Positions 36,058 to 45,893 of a DNA stretch of 64,000 nt are shown in pieces. Source of the stretch: Aquamicrobium sp. LC103. Lineage in GTDB: Bacteria; Pseudomonadota; Alphaproteobacteria; Rhizobiales; Rhizobiaceae. The translations under genes were made by a program, and so were the position numbers. Where the stretch lies: NCBI RefSeq assembly GCF_001014615.2, contig NZ_LBCQ02000016.1:110250-174249 (forward strand), read 5' to 3'. Each line of letters begins with the position of its first letter. The first letter of the stretch is position 1. Below the pieces are notes generated by a model. That model searched no databases. It saw nothing but the letters and a program-made list of their open reading frames with translations, and had not been told where the DNA came from.

Positions 36058-37035
36058 TTGAAACCGCTTTCGCCTGCCACTCTCCTCCCCGCTCTCCTTC
36101 TGGTCGCAGCGCTCGCTGTCGGCAGCCTTTTCGTCGGCGTCAGCGATGTCTCGCCGAGCGCGCTCTTCCGGGAAGGTTTCGACGGGCGGGCCGCACAGGT
36201 GCTGCTTGCCAGTCGCGTGCCGCGCACGCTGGCGTTGATCCTGGCGGGGGCGGCAATGGCAGTGGCGGGCCTTATCATGCAGATGCTGGTGAGGAACCGT
36301 TTCGTCGAGCCTTCGACGGTCGGTACGGTGGAATCGGCGACGCTCGGCATACTTGTCGTCACCATCTTCGCGCCTGACCTGCCGGTCTTCGTGAAGATGC
36401 TGGTCGCGGCCGCCTTCGCGCTCGCCGGCACGGCGCTGTTCCTGCGCATCCTGCGTGCGGTACCGCTGCGTTCGATTCTGATGGTTCCGCTGATCGGCAT
36501 CCTGCTTGCCGGTGTCATCGGAGCCATAACCACCTTCTTTGCCTATCGCTATGATTTCCTGCAGTCGCTGAATGCCTGGACGACGGGTGACTTTTCGGTC
36601 GTCCTGCGCGGGCGCTACGAGCTTCTCTGGATATCGGCGGCCATGACGGCCGCCGCCTATCTCGCCGCCGACCGCTTTACCGTCGCAGGGCTGGGCAAGG
36701 AATTTTCCACCAATCTCGGCCTCAATCACGAGCGCGTCGTCGCGCTCGGGCTGGTGATCGTGGCGCTGGTGTCGGCGGTCGTGGTGGTTTCGGTCGGCGT
36801 CATCCCGTTTCTCGGACTGATCGTTCCCAACGTCGTCAGCCTGATGATTGGCGACAATGTGCGGCGCGCCCTGCCATGGGTCGCCATCATAGGTGCCGGC
36901 TTCGTGCTCGCCTGCGACATCGTCGGGCGGCTGGTGATCTATCCTTACGAGATCCCGATCGGAACGATCATGGGCGTGGTGGGAAGCTTCTTCTTCCTCT
37001 ACCTGCTTTTGCGGAAGAACGCCCGTGTCGCCTGA
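36058..37035 (+). CDS. Iron-siderophore ABC transporter permease (FatD/YclN type)
   Basis: FecCD-family inner-membrane permease of 325 residues with about ten helices. RVPRTLALILAGAAMAVAGLIMQMLVRNRFVEPSTVG near residues 48-85 is the family signature, and VGVIPFLGLIVPN lies near residue 255. The start codon is TTG with GGAAG seven bases before; no ATG fits the N-terminal helix. Overlaps the next permease by 11 bases. Confidence 0.9.
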   Translation: MKPLSPATLLPALLLVAALAVGSLFVGVSDVSPSALFREGFDGRAAQVLLASRVPRTLALILAGAAMAVAGLIMQMLVRNRFVEPSTVGTVESATLGILVVTIFAPDLPVFVKMLVAAAFALAGTALFLRILRAVPLRSILMVPLIGILLAGVIGAITTFFAYRYDFLQSLNAWTTGDFSVVLRGRYELLWISAAMTAAAYLAADRFTVAGLGKEFSTNLGLNHERVVALGLVIVALVSAVVVVSVGVIPFLGLIVPNVVSLMIGDNVRRALPWVAIIGAGFVLACDIVGRLVIYPYEIPIGTIMGVVGSFFFLYLLLRKNARVA

Positions 37036-37993
37036 GACGAGAAACAAGCGGGTCGCCGCGGTTTGCATCGTCCTGGCCGTTTTGGCGGCCGCGGCGATCG
37101 TCGCCTTCATGACGCTCGGCGCGCGCGGAAGCTGGAGCTTCATCCTGCCGTTCCGCGGGGCGAAGCTGGCGGCCTTGCTGCTCGTCGCGGTGTCGATCGC
37201 CGTCTCCACGGTGATCTTCCAGACGGTGACCAACAACCGCATCCTGACGCCGTCGATCATGGGTTTCGACGCGCTCTACGTGCTGATCCAGACGGTGCTG
37301 GTGTTCTTCCTTGGCGCGGTTCAGGTCTCGGCAGCGGATCCGCGCCTTCTTTTCGTCGCCGAAGCGGCGATCATGACTGCCTTCGCCGGCTTGCTCTACC
37401 GCTGGCTCTTCACCGGCGCGGTCCGCAGCCTGCATCTTCTGATGCTCGTCGGCATCGTCTTCGGCATCTTCTTCCGCAGCATTTCCAGCTTCCTCCAGCG
37501 CATCATCGATCCGAGCGAGTTCCTGGTCCTGCAGGACAGGCTCTTCGCCAGTTTCAACACGGTCGATTCGACGCTGCTCGGCATATCGGCGCTGATCGTG
37601 ATGCTGGCCGTTGCCGTGGTCTGGCGGCTCCTGCCGGTGCTCGACGTGCTGGCGCTCGGCCGCGAGACCGCGATCGCGCTCGGCGTCGACCACCGCCGCA
37701 TGGTCGCGGTCGTTCTTATCCTGGTCACTGTCCTCGTCGCCGTCTCGACCGCGCTCGTCGGACCGGTCACCTTCTTCGGCCTGCTGGTGGCGAACCTCGC
37801 CTATCTCGCCGTGCCCAGCGCGCGGCATCGGGTCGTGCTGCCGGTCGCCGCGCTACTGGCGATCATATTCCTGGTCGGCGGCCAGGTGATCCTGGAACGC
37901 GTGCTCGCCTTCGACACCGCGCTTTCCATCGTAATCGAATTCGTCGGCGGCCTGGTCTTCATTGTTCTCGTCGTCAGGGGTGCTGCTCGATGA
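37025..37993 (+). CDS. Iron-siderophore ABC transporter permease (FatC/YclO type)
   Basis: Second FecCD-family permease, 322 residues, with ten predicted helices and the signature FQTVTNNRILTPSIMGFDALYV near residue 67 and GPVTFFGLLVANLAYL near residue 240. GTG start at 37025 within the end of the first permease, and its own stop overlaps the ATPase start (ATGA at 37990-37993). Forms the membrane channel with the preceding gene product. Confidence 0.9.
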   Translation: MSPETRNKRVAAVCIVLAVLAAAAIVAFMTLGARGSWSFILPFRGAKLAALLLVAVSIAVSTVIFQTVTNNRILTPSIMGFDALYVLIQTVLVFFLGAVQVSAADPRLLFVAEAAIMTAFAGLLYRWLFTGAVRSLHLLMLVGIVFGIFFRSISSFLQRIIDPSEFLVLQDRLFASFNTVDSTLLGISALIVMLAVAVVWRLLPVLDVLALGRETAIALGVDHRRMVAVVLILVTVLVAVSTALVGPVTFFGLLVANLAYLAVPSARHRVVLPVAALLAIIFLVGGQVILERVLAFDTALSIVIEFVGGLVFIVLVVRGAAR

Positions 37994-38742
37994 TCGAGCT
38001 CGACAAGATCACCAAATCCTATGGGGAAACGGTCGTCGTCGACGGCGTCTGCATCTCGCTGCAGAAAGCCGGCGTGACCGCGATCATCGGACCCAACGGA
38101 GCCGGCAAGTCGACCCTGCTGTCGATCGTCGGCCGTATCCTCGGCGCGGATGCGGGAACGGTGCACATCGACGGCATGGACGTCGCGCGGACGCCCGGCG
38201 ACGCGCTGGCGCGGCGCTTGTCGCTGCTGCGCCAGGAAAACCACATGTCGGCGCGCCTGACGGTACGCGACCTCGTCACCTTCGGCCGCTACCCGCATTC
38301 GAAGGGGCGCTACACGGCCGACGATGCCGCGCATGTCGAGCGGGCGATCGGCTTTCTCGGTCTCGAGCCGCTCGCCGACCGCTTCCTCGACGAACTGTCC
38401 GGGGGGCAGCGCCAGCGCGCGTTCATCGCCATGGTGCTGTGTCAGGACACCGACTACGTGCTTTTCGACGAGCCGCTGAACAATCTCGACATCAAGCACG
38501 GTGTCGCCATCATGCGGCTCATCCAAAGAGCTGCGCGGGAGCTCGGCAAGACGGTCATCGTCGTCCTGCACGACATCAACATCGCGGCCGCCTATTGCGA
38601 CCGGATCCTGGTGATGAAGGACGGCCGCATCGTCGAGCATGGCGAGCCCGCCGAAATCATGAAGGACGAGCTTCTCAGCGCGATTTACGAGGCGCCGATC
38701 ACCGTCCATCGGATCGAGGATCGCCTGGTGGCGATCTATTGA
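37990..38742 (+). CDS. Iron-siderophore ABC transporter ATPase (FatE/YclP type)
   Basis: Cytoplasmic ATPase of 250 residues: Walker A GPNGAGKST near residue 35, Q-loop RQEN, signature [11 protein letters not shown], Walker B VLFDEPLNNLD and switch VVLHDINIAAAYCD. Last gene of the receptor-reductase-importer operon. The plus-strand transcript runs toward the convergent binding-protein gene at 38821. Confidence 0.93.
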   Translation: MIELDKITKSYGETVVVDGVCISLQKAGVTAIIGPNGAGKSTLLSIVGRILGADAGTVHIDGMDVARTPGDALARRLSLLRQENHMSARLTVRDLVTFGRYPHSKGRYTADDAAHVERAIGFLGLEPLADRFLDELSGGQRQRAFIAMVLCQDTDYVLFDEPLNNLDIKHGVAIMRLIQRAARELGKTVIVVLHDINIAAAYCDRILVMKDGRIVEHGEPAEIMKDELLSAIYEAPITVHRIEDRLVAIY

Positions 38743-38760
38743 TCCGGCGGCCCGCCGGCA

Positions 38761-38795
38761 AAAGGAAACGGGCTCCCACCGAAGCGGAAGCCCGT
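38761..38795 (-). terminator. Rho-independent terminator of the hydantoinase/DUF917 operon
   Basis: A 7-bp stem (38768-38774 with 38789-38795) and a 14-base loop, followed on the minus strand by TTTCCTTTT. It lies 26 bases past the stop of the minus-strand binding-protein gene. A second 7-bp GC palindrome at 38744-38758 may serve the plus-strand iron operon. Confidence 0.65.
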
Positions 38796-38820
38796 GCAAG
38801 AACGTATTTCGATTAAAGGC

Positions 38821-40395
38821 TTATCCCTCGCACTTCCAGTACATGCGCGAGAAATCGTAGTCCCAACTCTGCATCGGAACCTCCTTGTAGCCCTGCAGGC
38901 ACTTGTGCGCCGCCATGCGCTTGAGCTGCGTCAGAAGCGGCACCTCGGCCTGCTTGTCGTGCAGCTTCGCCTGGATTTCCTTGTAGACGTCGTTGCGGGC
39001 GTCGGCATCCACCGTTTCCCGCGACTTGTCGATCAGCCCGTCGATCTGCGGATCGGCGGCCCAGGACATCGACGACCAGGTGCCGGCCGCCTTGGAGTGA
39101 TATTGCACGAAGAACACCGAATCCGGCGAGGGATAGGTCGGGCCGTAGAAGACCTGCGTCGTGTTCGGCGTCGTCTCCGGCTTCGTTGCCAGCTCGGTGA
39201 TGCGGTTCCACGGTTCCGGCTGGAGGTCGACGGAGAAACCGATCGATTCCAGCGTCGCCTTGAACAGAAGCCCGATTTCCTCCTCGAACGCCGTGTTGGC
39301 GACGTAGGAGTGGCTGATCTTGATCGGTTCCTGACCGGCATATTTCGACTTAGCGACTTCCTCGGCGGCCTTTTCGAGGTTGAACTCGGGTTCCGGGAGG
39401 GTGTCGAGGAAGGCATCGGCAAAAAGCGGCGCCAGCGCGCTCTTCATCTCCCCGCCCGGATAGATCACGTCGCGGATGGTCGCGTAATCCATCGCATAGG
39501 CGATGGCGCGGCGGATGTGGACGTCGTCGGTGGGCGCGAGCTTGTTGTTGAGCTTGAGGTAGAAGCCGGTGGCCGTCTGCGCCTTGATCACCTTGTAATT
39601 GTCCAGCGCCTCGATCGCGGCGTAGGTTTCGTTGCTCTGGTACTGCGAGGACATGCCCAATTCGCCGCGCTGCGCCAGCGCCCGGACAGTGGCCTCGTCG
39701 CGCGTCACCACGAAGCGCAGTTCGTCGACCGGCCGCTCGTTCGGCCAGCCGGCGTGATAGCCCTCGTAGCGCCGCAGGATCATCTCGGCGCCGCGGGTCC
39801 AGCCGGTCAGGCTGTAGGGGCCCGCGCCGGCGCTGTTTTCTCCGAGATAGTTTTCCGCCCACTCGCCGTCATTCTGCTCGCCGAGCAGGTCGGAGTTGAC
39901 GACCAAGATCAGCGGCGTGTTGGAGATGAAGGGCGCGTAGACGCGTTCGAGCTTGATCTCGACCGTCATGTCGTCCACCGCGCGGACGTTCTCCGGCTTG
40001 ACGAGATCGGAGAACAGATAGGCCGGACCCTCGTTGAGCGTCAGCAGCCGCTTCATCGAATAGACCACGTCCTTGGCCTCGACCGGGCTGCCGTCCTGGA
40101 AGGTGGCGCCTTGCTTGAGCTTGAAGGTGTAGGTCTTGTTGTCGTCGGAGACTTCCCAGCTCTCGGCGAGCTGCGGCACGACGGCGCCGTCGCTGTCGAC
40201 GGTGGTGAGCGCGTCGTAGAGGTTCACCGCCGCCATGTATTCGGTGTAGTCGGTTATCTTCGCGGGGTCGACGGTGCCGAAAATCTGCACCACGTTGACG
40301 ACGAGCGAGAGCTTGTCCTGGGCGAGCGCGGGAGACGCCAGCGCGGTCGACGCGGCCAGCGCGACCGCCAACAGGGATCGCTTGATGATTTTCAT
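38821..40395 (-). CDS. Oligopeptide-type ABC transporter substrate-binding protein
   Basis: Periplasmic family-5 binding protein of 524 residues. Signal peptide (residues 1-25, ending LAQ) and mature start DKLSLVVNVVQIFGTVDP, then ATFQDGSPVEAKDVVYSMKR, a typical SBP-5 segment, and AGAGPYSLTGW. Two Cys near the C-terminus (HKCLQGY and YWKCEG) could form a disulfide. It is the last gene of the operon that starts with dppB at 47797, an unusual place since binding-protein genes normally come first. Ligand probably the hydantoin-like or thiohydantoin-like substrate of the adjoining enzymes. Confidence 0.9.
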   Translation of the reverse strand: MKIIKRSLLAVALAASTALASPALAQDKLSLVVNVVQIFGTVDPAKITDYTEYMAAVNLYDALTTVDSDGAVVPQLAESWEVSDDNKTYTFKLKQGATFQDGSPVEAKDVVYSMKRLLTLNEGPAYLFSDLVKPENVRAVDDMTVEIKLERVYAPFISNTPLILVVNSDLLGEQNDGEWAENYLGENSAGAGPYSLTGWTRGAEMILRRYEGYHAGWPNERPVDELRFVVTRDEATVRALAQRGELGMSSQYQSNETYAAIEALDNYKVIKAQTATGFYLKLNNKLAPTDDVHIRRAIAYAMDYATIRDVIYPGGEMKSALAPLFADAFLDTLPEPEFNLEKAAEEVAKSKYAGQEPIKISHSYVANTAFEEEIGLLFKATLESIGFSVDLQPEPWNRITELATKPETTPNTTQVFYGPTYPSPDSVFFVQYHSKAAGTWSSMSWAADPQIDGLIDKSRETVDADARNDVYKEIQAKLHDKQAEVPLLTQLKRMAAHKCLQGYKEVPMQSWDYDFSRMYWKCEG

Positions 40396-40422
40396 TGCAG
40401 GTTCCTCTTCTGTAATGCCCGT

Positions 40423-41517
40423 TCAGCGGGACAATTGGTTGATCGGCACGTAATCGCGCTCGTATCCAAAGTAGCGGGGGCCGACGAGCTCCAGCCCCTC
40501 CGGCGTTGCCCACTGCGGATCGCAGGCAAGGCCGATCATGGTCACCGCGAGACCGTAACGAAGCTGCTCAGTGGTCACCGGCAGTCCGCCATCCGCATCG
40601 AGCGCGCAGATCAGATCGGGCGTCACGGCGAGGAGATCGCCCCGGTCGTCCTCGCAAATCAGGAACTCGTTCTGGAAATCGACGGTGAAGGTGCGGCCTT
40701 CATCCTGCTCCATTCCCTTGAAGACGGCGCGGCCGCGCGCAAATCCACCGATCGTACGCCGATCGATGTCGACGACGCGCCCGCTGAAAAGACGGTTTCC
40801 GTCCAGCCGCCGCACCAGGGCGTCGGCCGGATTGCGGCTCGCCTTGCGCTCCGAGGCCATGGTCTCACCGATCTCCTTGATCAGCGACATGGAGCCTCGC
40901 AGGATACCACGCTTCACCTCCGCGCCGCTCATCGGATAGAGCGCGACGAGCGCGGCCCCGCCCATCTCCACCGTCTGACAGCGCGCGAGACGTTCCGTCC
41001 ATCGGTTCGAAATGGCGTTGATGACGGAGCTGTTGCCCTTGTCGTCGGCCAGCACCATCGGGGTGGCGGAAATGCCGTGGATGGTGAGCGTCACCATCTG
41101 CAGTTCCGGGAAAGCGCGGCCCATTCCGTCGCCATCTATCAAGGGCAGGCCGGTGGCGGCGGCCACCGCATACGGGATCGTCGAGTTGAGCCCGCCGGCC
41201 TCGATGCAGATCAGCGCGTCGGCCTTGCGCCCGAGGAAGGTTTCGAGCTGCGCGAGCGCCTCGCGGGCTTCCTCGCCATTCGGCAGCTTTTCGAGCATCA
41301 CGGTCGGCGCGCCCATCATGCAGACGGGGATGCACAGCGCGTCGTCGGCGAGCTCATCGACGGAGATGACCTTCACCGGCCCGTGCCGCGCAATCGCCTG
41401 CCTTGCCATCAACTTGCCGATATAGGGATCGCCGCCACCGCCGGTGCCGAGAAAGGCACCGCCGAGGGCGATCGCGTCCATGTCCTCGACATTCACCATG
41501 AAGGACGCCATCGTCAT
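40423..41517 (-). CDS. DUF917 / S-methyl-thiohydantoin desulfurase-like protein (copy 2)
   Basis: 364 residues of the DUF917 family (Pfam S-Me-THD). The N-terminal motif ALGGAFLGTGGGGDPYIGKLMARQAI is the family's glycine-rich start, followed by MMGAPTVMLEK, EAGGLNSTIPYAVAAATGLPLIDGDGMGRAFPELQM and a beta-rich C-terminal half with FARGRAVFKG. The family is often encoded with hydantoinase/oxoprolinase subunits. ATG overlaps the stop of copy 1 (ATGA). It is a paralogue of copy 1, so the pair probably forms a heteromer. Confidence 0.85.
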   Translation of the reverse strand: MTMASFMVNVEDMDAIALGGAFLGTGGGGDPYIGKLMARQAIARHGPVKVISVDELADDALCIPVCMMGAPTVMLEKLPNGEEAREALAQLETFLGRKADALICIEAGGLNSTIPYAVAAATGLPLIDGDGMGRAFPELQMVTLTIHGISATPMVLADDKGNSSVINAISNRWTERLARCQTVEMGGAALVALYPMSGAEVKRGILRGSMSLIKEIGETMASERKASRNPADALVRRLDGNRLFSGRVVDIDRRTIGGFARGRAVFKGMEQDEGRTFTVDFQNEFLICEDDRGDLLAVTPDLICALDADGGLPVTTEQLRYGLAVTMIGLACDPQWATPEGLELVGPRYFGYERDYVPINQLSR

Positions 41518-42623
41518 GCCTCCTGTTCAGTGCTCATCGGTTTGAAAACGACGTCCTTGAATCCGAAGCCCTTCGGCCCGACGACCTCCAGCGCCTCCGG
41601 GCTGCGCAGCAGCGGATGGCAGGGGATGGCGAGCACCGCAACGCGCTGGCCGTAGCGCAGCATCTCGGTGGTGATCGCGGCACCGCTGTCGGCATCGAGG
41701 ATGACGATCAGGTCGGGGACGATCACTTCCACGGTGCCGTTGCGGGAGAAGATCAGGAATTCGTTCTGGATGTGAACGGCGGCCTCGTCGCCCTCATAAG
41801 CCTCGAAGCCCTGGATGATCGCCTCGCCGCGCACGAAGCCGCCGGCAAGTTGCCGCTTGAGGTCGGTGATCTTGCCGCGGAAGACGACCTTGCCGCCTTC
41901 GTTGGCGCAGACCGCCTCGACCGGGTCGCGGTTCGCCTTGCGGGCGCCAAGCACCGCGTTTCCGAGCGAGATCGCCTTGGTGTAGGAATCGGGTATCGCG
42001 AACTGCTTTACGAACTCGCCCGACATCGGCGCACTGGCAAGCGTCGAGGCTCCGCCTTGCGCGACCACGCAGGCGCGCGCCATCCGCTCATGCCAGACCT
42101 CCGAAATGGCATGGTCGAAGATGACGACGTTGCCGTGGGGGTCGCACATGACGCTCGGCGTCGAGCGATGGCCGTAGATGGAATAGGTGGTCATCTGCAT
42201 TTCGGGGAAGGCGCGGCCCATGCCGTCGCAGTCCACCACCGGCAGCCCCGCCATCGCCGCCGTGATCAGCGGCTCCATCGAATTCTGGCCGCCGATCTCC
42301 TCACAGGCGATGGCATCGACCTTGATGCCCAGCCGCTCCTCGAGCGCGCGGACGCAGCGCAGGCCCTCGCGCCCCTCCTTGATGCGCTCATGCGAGACGA
42401 GCGGAGCGCCTATACCGCCAAGGGAGACGACCTTGGCATCGTCGGGCAGATCCGTGAGCGGCATGATCTCCATCGTGTAGCCCTCGCGAAGGGCCTGGCG
42501 CGCGCGCAGCTTGCCGACATAGGGATTGCCGCCGCCGCCGGTGCCGAGAATGCCGGATCCGATTTCCAGCGCCTCGATCATTCCCTCGTCGAGACGCCAT
42601 CTGTTGCTGGTACGATCAAGCAT
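41514..42623 (-). CDS. DUF917 / S-methyl-thiohydantoin desulfurase-like protein (copy 1)
   Basis: 369 residues. Motifs LEIGSGILGTGGGGNPYVGKL, SLGGIGAPLVSHERIKEG, EEIGGQNSMEPLITAAMAGLPVVDCDGMGRAFPEMQM and FVRGEAIIQGF match copy 2 position for position. The start at 42623 overlaps the end of the hydantoinase gene by eight bases; longer in-frame starts would lie deeper inside that gene. Family knowledge: DUF917 proteins accompany hydantoinase-type enzymes and one branch acts on thiohydantoin rings. Catalytic residues cannot be assigned by eye. Confidence 0.85.
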   Translation of the reverse strand: MLDRTSNRWRLDEGMIEALEIGSGILGTGGGGNPYVGKLRARQALREGYTMEIMPLTDLPDDAKVVSLGGIGAPLVSHERIKEGREGLRCVRALEERLGIKVDAIACEEIGGQNSMEPLITAAMAGLPVVDCDGMGRAFPEMQMTTYSIYGHRSTPSVMCDPHGNVVIFDHAISEVWHERMARACVVAQGGASTLASAPMSGEFVKQFAIPDSYTKAISLGNAVLGARKANRDPVEAVCANEGGKVVFRGKITDLKRQLAGGFVRGEAIIQGFEAYEGDEAAVHIQNEFLIFSRNGTVEVIVPDLIVILDADSGAAITTEMLRYGQRVAVLAIPCHPLLRSPEALEVVGPKGFGFKDVVFKPMSTEQEA

Positions 42624-44175
42624 CATAGCCACCCATCTCACCCACCACCTTGACGTGAATGCGGGTCGCATTGCCGGGCAAATAGGCCAGCGGCACGTCC
42701 TCGCGTTCGATCGTCTCGATCGTCGCCGCGTCGGCGCCCGAACGGATCGCCTTCTCGCGAGCCTCGTCCTCCGCCTGCTTCAGGCAGATGTCGCGGGTCA
42801 GGCCGTTCTCCAGCGAGAAGATCCGATCGACCTCGCCGCTGATCTGCGCGATCGCCGCGCCGACCGCATTGGCGACGGCGAAGTTCTCGGGCCTGATCAC
42901 CTTCAGGTCCCCGAGTTGGTCGGGCATGAGGATCGAGCCGCCGCCGACGGCGATCACCGGCACCGGCTCGGGCGAAAGGCGCGTGCGTTCCACGGCGCGT
43001 TCGAGCATCGCGGCGATCTCCGCCTGCGCGGCCTGGAGGAGTGCCGGGTCGAGCGAGCGGACCGCGTCGGCCGAGCCGACCTGAGCACTGCCGCTCGCCA
43101 CCGCGATGTCGGTGGCCGTGAGCGTGTCGCCGCCGAACACCAGCGCTTCCTTGGTGATGCGGTAGCCCACGGATTGGGGGCCGACCGCGACCTGGCCGTC
43201 CGATTTCCGCCGGACCAGCGAACCGCCGCCGAGGCCGATCGAGAACACGTCGGGCATGCGGAAATTGGTCCTGACGCCGCCGATGTCGACGACGGTCGCC
43301 GCCTGCCGCGGGAAACCGTGCTGCAGCGAGCCGATATCGGTGGTCGTGCCGCCGATGTCGACCACGATGCCGTCGCGCACGCCGGTCAGGAAGGCCGCGC
43401 CGCGCATCGAATTGGTCGGGCCCGACGCGAAGGTGAGGACGGGGAATTTCTTCACCGTTTCCGCGCCCATAAGCGTGCCGTCGTTCTGGGTGATGAAGAA
43501 CGGGCAGTCGAGGCCGGCCGACTGCAGCGCCTTGGCGAAGGCTTCAACCGTGCGGTCGCTGAGCGCCAGCAGGCTCGCGTTCATGATCGCCGCGCTCTCG
43601 CGTTCGAGCAGGCCGATGCGGCCGATATCGCTCGACAGGACGACGGAGATGTCGGGGCGCTTCCTGAGCAGGCGCTCCCTGGCCGCCTTCTCCATCTCGG
43701 CATTGATCGGGCCGAAGACCGAGGTGATGGCGGCTGCCTCGATGCGCTTGGCGGCGAGATCATCGGCTATGCGGTCGATCTCGTCGAGGTCGAGCGGCGC
43801 GATCTCACGACCATCGAACTCATAGCCGCCGCGCACGAGATAGCCATGGCCGCCGGCCGCCTCGCGCAGGTCGTTCGGCCAGTCCACCATTGGTGGCAGG
43901 CAGGCCGTGGCAGGCAGGCCGAGCCGGATCGCGGCGACGGGGTTGATGTGCTTGCGCTCGATGACCGCATTGGTGAAATGCGTGGTGCCGATCATCACAT
44001 TGGTGATCTTCGCGCGGTCGACGCCGGCCTTGGAGATCGCAGCCTCCATGGCCTCGAGCACGCCGGAGGTGACGTCCTCCGTGGTGGAGGCCTTGACCCC
44101 CGCGAGCACCGTGCGCCCCTGCATGACCACCGCATCGGTGTTGGTGCCACCGACGTCGATCCCTAGACGATACAT
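42616..44175 (-). CDS. Hydantoinase/oxoprolinase-family protein (HyuA type)
   Basis: 519 residues with an actin-like ATPase fold: LGIDVGGTNTDAVV at the N-terminus (phosphate 1), MIGTTHFTNAVIE, and a second DIGGTTTDIG motif near residue 270. The family hydrolyses five-membered cyclic amides (hydantoin, 5-oxoproline) with ATP, usually with a HyuB partner. It is shorter than full-length 5-oxoprolinase (about 1,290) and no hyuB gene is present; two DUF917 proteins follow instead. The gene lies between the ABC transporter genes and the DUF917 pair in one operon. Confidence 0.88.
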   Translation of the reverse strand: MYRLGIDVGGTNTDAVVMQGRTVLAGVKASTTEDVTSGVLEAMEAAISKAGVDRAKITNVMIGTTHFTNAVIERKHINPVAAIRLGLPATACLPPMVDWPNDLREAAGGHGYLVRGGYEFDGREIAPLDLDEIDRIADDLAAKRIEAAAITSVFGPINAEMEKAARERLLRKRPDISVVLSSDIGRIGLLERESAAIMNASLLALSDRTVEAFAKALQSAGLDCPFFITQNDGTLMGAETVKKFPVLTFASGPTNSMRGAAFLTGVRDGIVVDIGGTTTDIGSLQHGFPRQAATVVDIGGVRTNFRMPDVFSIGLGGGSLVRRKSDGQVAVGPQSVGYRITKEALVFGGDTLTATDIAVASGSAQVGSADAVRSLDPALLQAAQAEIAAMLERAVERTRLSPEPVPVIAVGGGSILMPDQLGDLKVIRPENFAVANAVGAAIAQISGEVDRIFSLENGLTRDICLKQAEDEAREKAIRSGADAATIETIEREDVPLAYLPGNATRIHVKVVGEMGGYDA

Positions 44176-44210
44176 GACTGTCTTTCCTGCTTTGTTGAGC
44201 TCATTTGTCC

Positions 44211-45890
44211 TCAGGCCGCCGTGTCGACGAGATATCGGCGTCGATCCTCGTCGCTTACGGCGGGCTTCCGCTTTTCTTCCTCGTCGCTGATCACCGGCAC
44301 GGCGGCGATCAGGGCGCGGGTATAGGGGTGTTCGGGTGTCTCGAAGACCTGGCGCGGCTCGCCGGCCTCGACGATCTCGCCACGCAGCATGATGGCGATG
44401 CGGCTGCAGAAATTGCGCATCAGCGAAAGGTCGTGGCTGATGAAGAGATAGGTCAGCCCAAGCTCCTCGCGCAGCCGCGTCAGAAGCGCGATGACGTTCT
44501 TCTGCACCGACACGTCGAGCGCCGATGTCGGCTCGTCGAGCACGATGATCTCCGGATCGGCCGCCAGCGCTCGCGCGATCGCGACGCGCTGCTTCTGGCC
44601 GCCGGAGAGCTCGTGCGGATATTTCGAGACGTAGTGATCGGGCAGGTCCACCTGCAGCAGCAATTCGCGGATCCGGTCCTCCACCGCCTTGCCGCGCATG
44701 CCGGCGAAGGCGAGCGGCACCCGCAGCGTCTGTCCGACCGTGCGCTTCGGATTGAGCGAGGTGCCGGGGTTCTGGTAGACGATCTGAATCTTGCGCCGGA
44801 AGGCGGCGCTGCCGCGCTGTTCCTCGACCGGTTTTCCGTCGATCCGCAGCTTGCCGTCGGAGGCGCGGATCAGGCCCATAATCATGCGCGCCACCGTGGT
44901 TTTGCCAGACCCGGATTCGCCGGCGAGGCCAAACACCTCGCCGCGGCGAATGGCCAGCGAGACGTCGTTGACGGCGACGTGCCGGTGCCCCCTGCCGAAG
45001 AGCGGCCGGTCCTCGAATACCTTGGAAACACCGTCGATCTCGACGATCGCATCGCCCGCCGCGGGTTCCTGATCGGTCACGTTCGCGCCGTAGAGCGGGG
45101 GGATCGCGTCGATGAGCTGTCGCGTATAGGCCTGCCGCGGTCGCGAGAATATCTCCGAAAGCGGTCCGTGCTCGACGATCTCGCCATGCCGCATGACGTA
45201 AATCTCGTCGGCCATCTGGCGCACCACGCCGAGATTGTGGGTGATCATCAGCAGCGACAGCCCGTTTTCCGCGACGAGCCGGTTGATCAGCTTCATGATC
45301 TCGTCCTGCGTCGTCACGTCGAGCGCGGTACCCGGTTCGTCGGCGATCAGCAGTTGCGGCTGGTGAAGCAGCGACAGCGCGATGAGGACGCGCTGGCGCA
45401 TGCCGCCGGAAAGCTGCGAGGGATAGGCCGCGCAGACGCGCTCCGGATCGGCGAGCTGCACCTTGCGCAGCACCTCGAAAATGCGCTGGCGACGCTCGGC
45501 CGTCGACGATCTGTTGCCGAGCCGCAAATCGGCGAAGCGCATCACGTCGTCGAGATGCCGGCCGATCCTGAACACCGGATTGAAGGAGGAGAGCGGGTCC
45601 TGCATGATGATCGAGAAGGCGGTGCCCTTGAGCGCGTCGCGCTTGCCCCGGGGCATCGCCAGCACGTCATCTCCCTTGAACAGGATGCGGCCGCTCTCGA
45701 TCTTCGCGTTGCCGGGCAGGGTGCCCAGGATCGCCTTGCTGGTGACCGACTTGCCGGAACCGGTCTCGCCGATCAGCGCCACGCGTCCGCCCTGCGGAAT
45801 GGCGAGCGTCACATCCTTCAGGACGTGCAGGCGCCGGCCATAGGTGTGGAACGAAACGTCGAGCCCGTCGACCTTGAGGAGTTCGCTCAT
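44211..45890 (-). CDS. Fused dual ATPase of an oligopeptide-type ABC transporter (DppD-DppF / GsiA-like)
   Basis: 559 residues carrying two complete ATPase cassettes. Cassette 1: Walker [10 protein letters not shown] near residue 41, signature LSGGMRQR, Walker [13 protein letters not shown]. Cassette 2: Walker [10 protein letters not shown] near residue 319, signature LSGGQKQR, Walker [13 protein letters not shown]. The usual Cys-rich oligopeptide tail between the cassettes is reduced to a short linker. One polypeptide thus replaces the DppD/DppF pair and should power the DppB/DppC-like permeases encoded immediately upstream. Confidence 0.93.
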   Translation of the reverse strand: MSELLKVDGLDVSFHTYGRRLHVLKDVTLAIPQGGRVALIGETGSGKSVTSKAILGTLPGNAKIESGRILFKGDDVLAMPRGKRDALKGTAFSIIMQDPLSSFNPVFRIGRHLDDVMRFADLRLGNRSSTAERRQRIFEVLRKVQLADPERVCAAYPSQLSGGMRQRVLIALSLLHQPQLLIADEPGTALDVTTQDEIMKLINRLVAENGLSLLMITHNLGVVRQMADEIYVMRHGEIVEHGPLSEIFSRPRQAYTRQLIDAIPPLYGANVTDQEPAAGDAIVEIDGVSKVFEDRPLFGRGHRHVAVNDVSLAIRRGEVFGLAGESGSGKTTVARMIMGLIRASDGKLRIDGKPVEEQRGSAAFRRKIQIVYQNPGTSLNPKRTVGQTLRVPLAFAGMRGKAVEDRIRELLLQVDLPDHYVSKYPHELSGGQKQRVAIARALAADPEIIVLDEPTSALDVSVQKNVIALLTRLREELGLTYLFISHDLSLMRNFCSRIAIMLRGEIVEAGEPRQVFETPEHPYTRALIAAVPVISDEEEKRKPAVSDEDRRRYLVDTAA

Positions 45891-45893
45891 CGC

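Noticed and set aside
38794..41655. 953-codon open frame on the plus strand opposite the binding protein and DUF917 genes
   Set aside because: Shadow frame of clearly recognised minus-strand genes; His/Asp/Arg-rich composition with no fold or ribosome-binding site.
40423..42623. DUF917 pair as one gene split by a frameshift
   Set aside because: Both copies have complete N-terminal glycine motifs and all later segments, so they are full-length tandem paralogues, not fragments.
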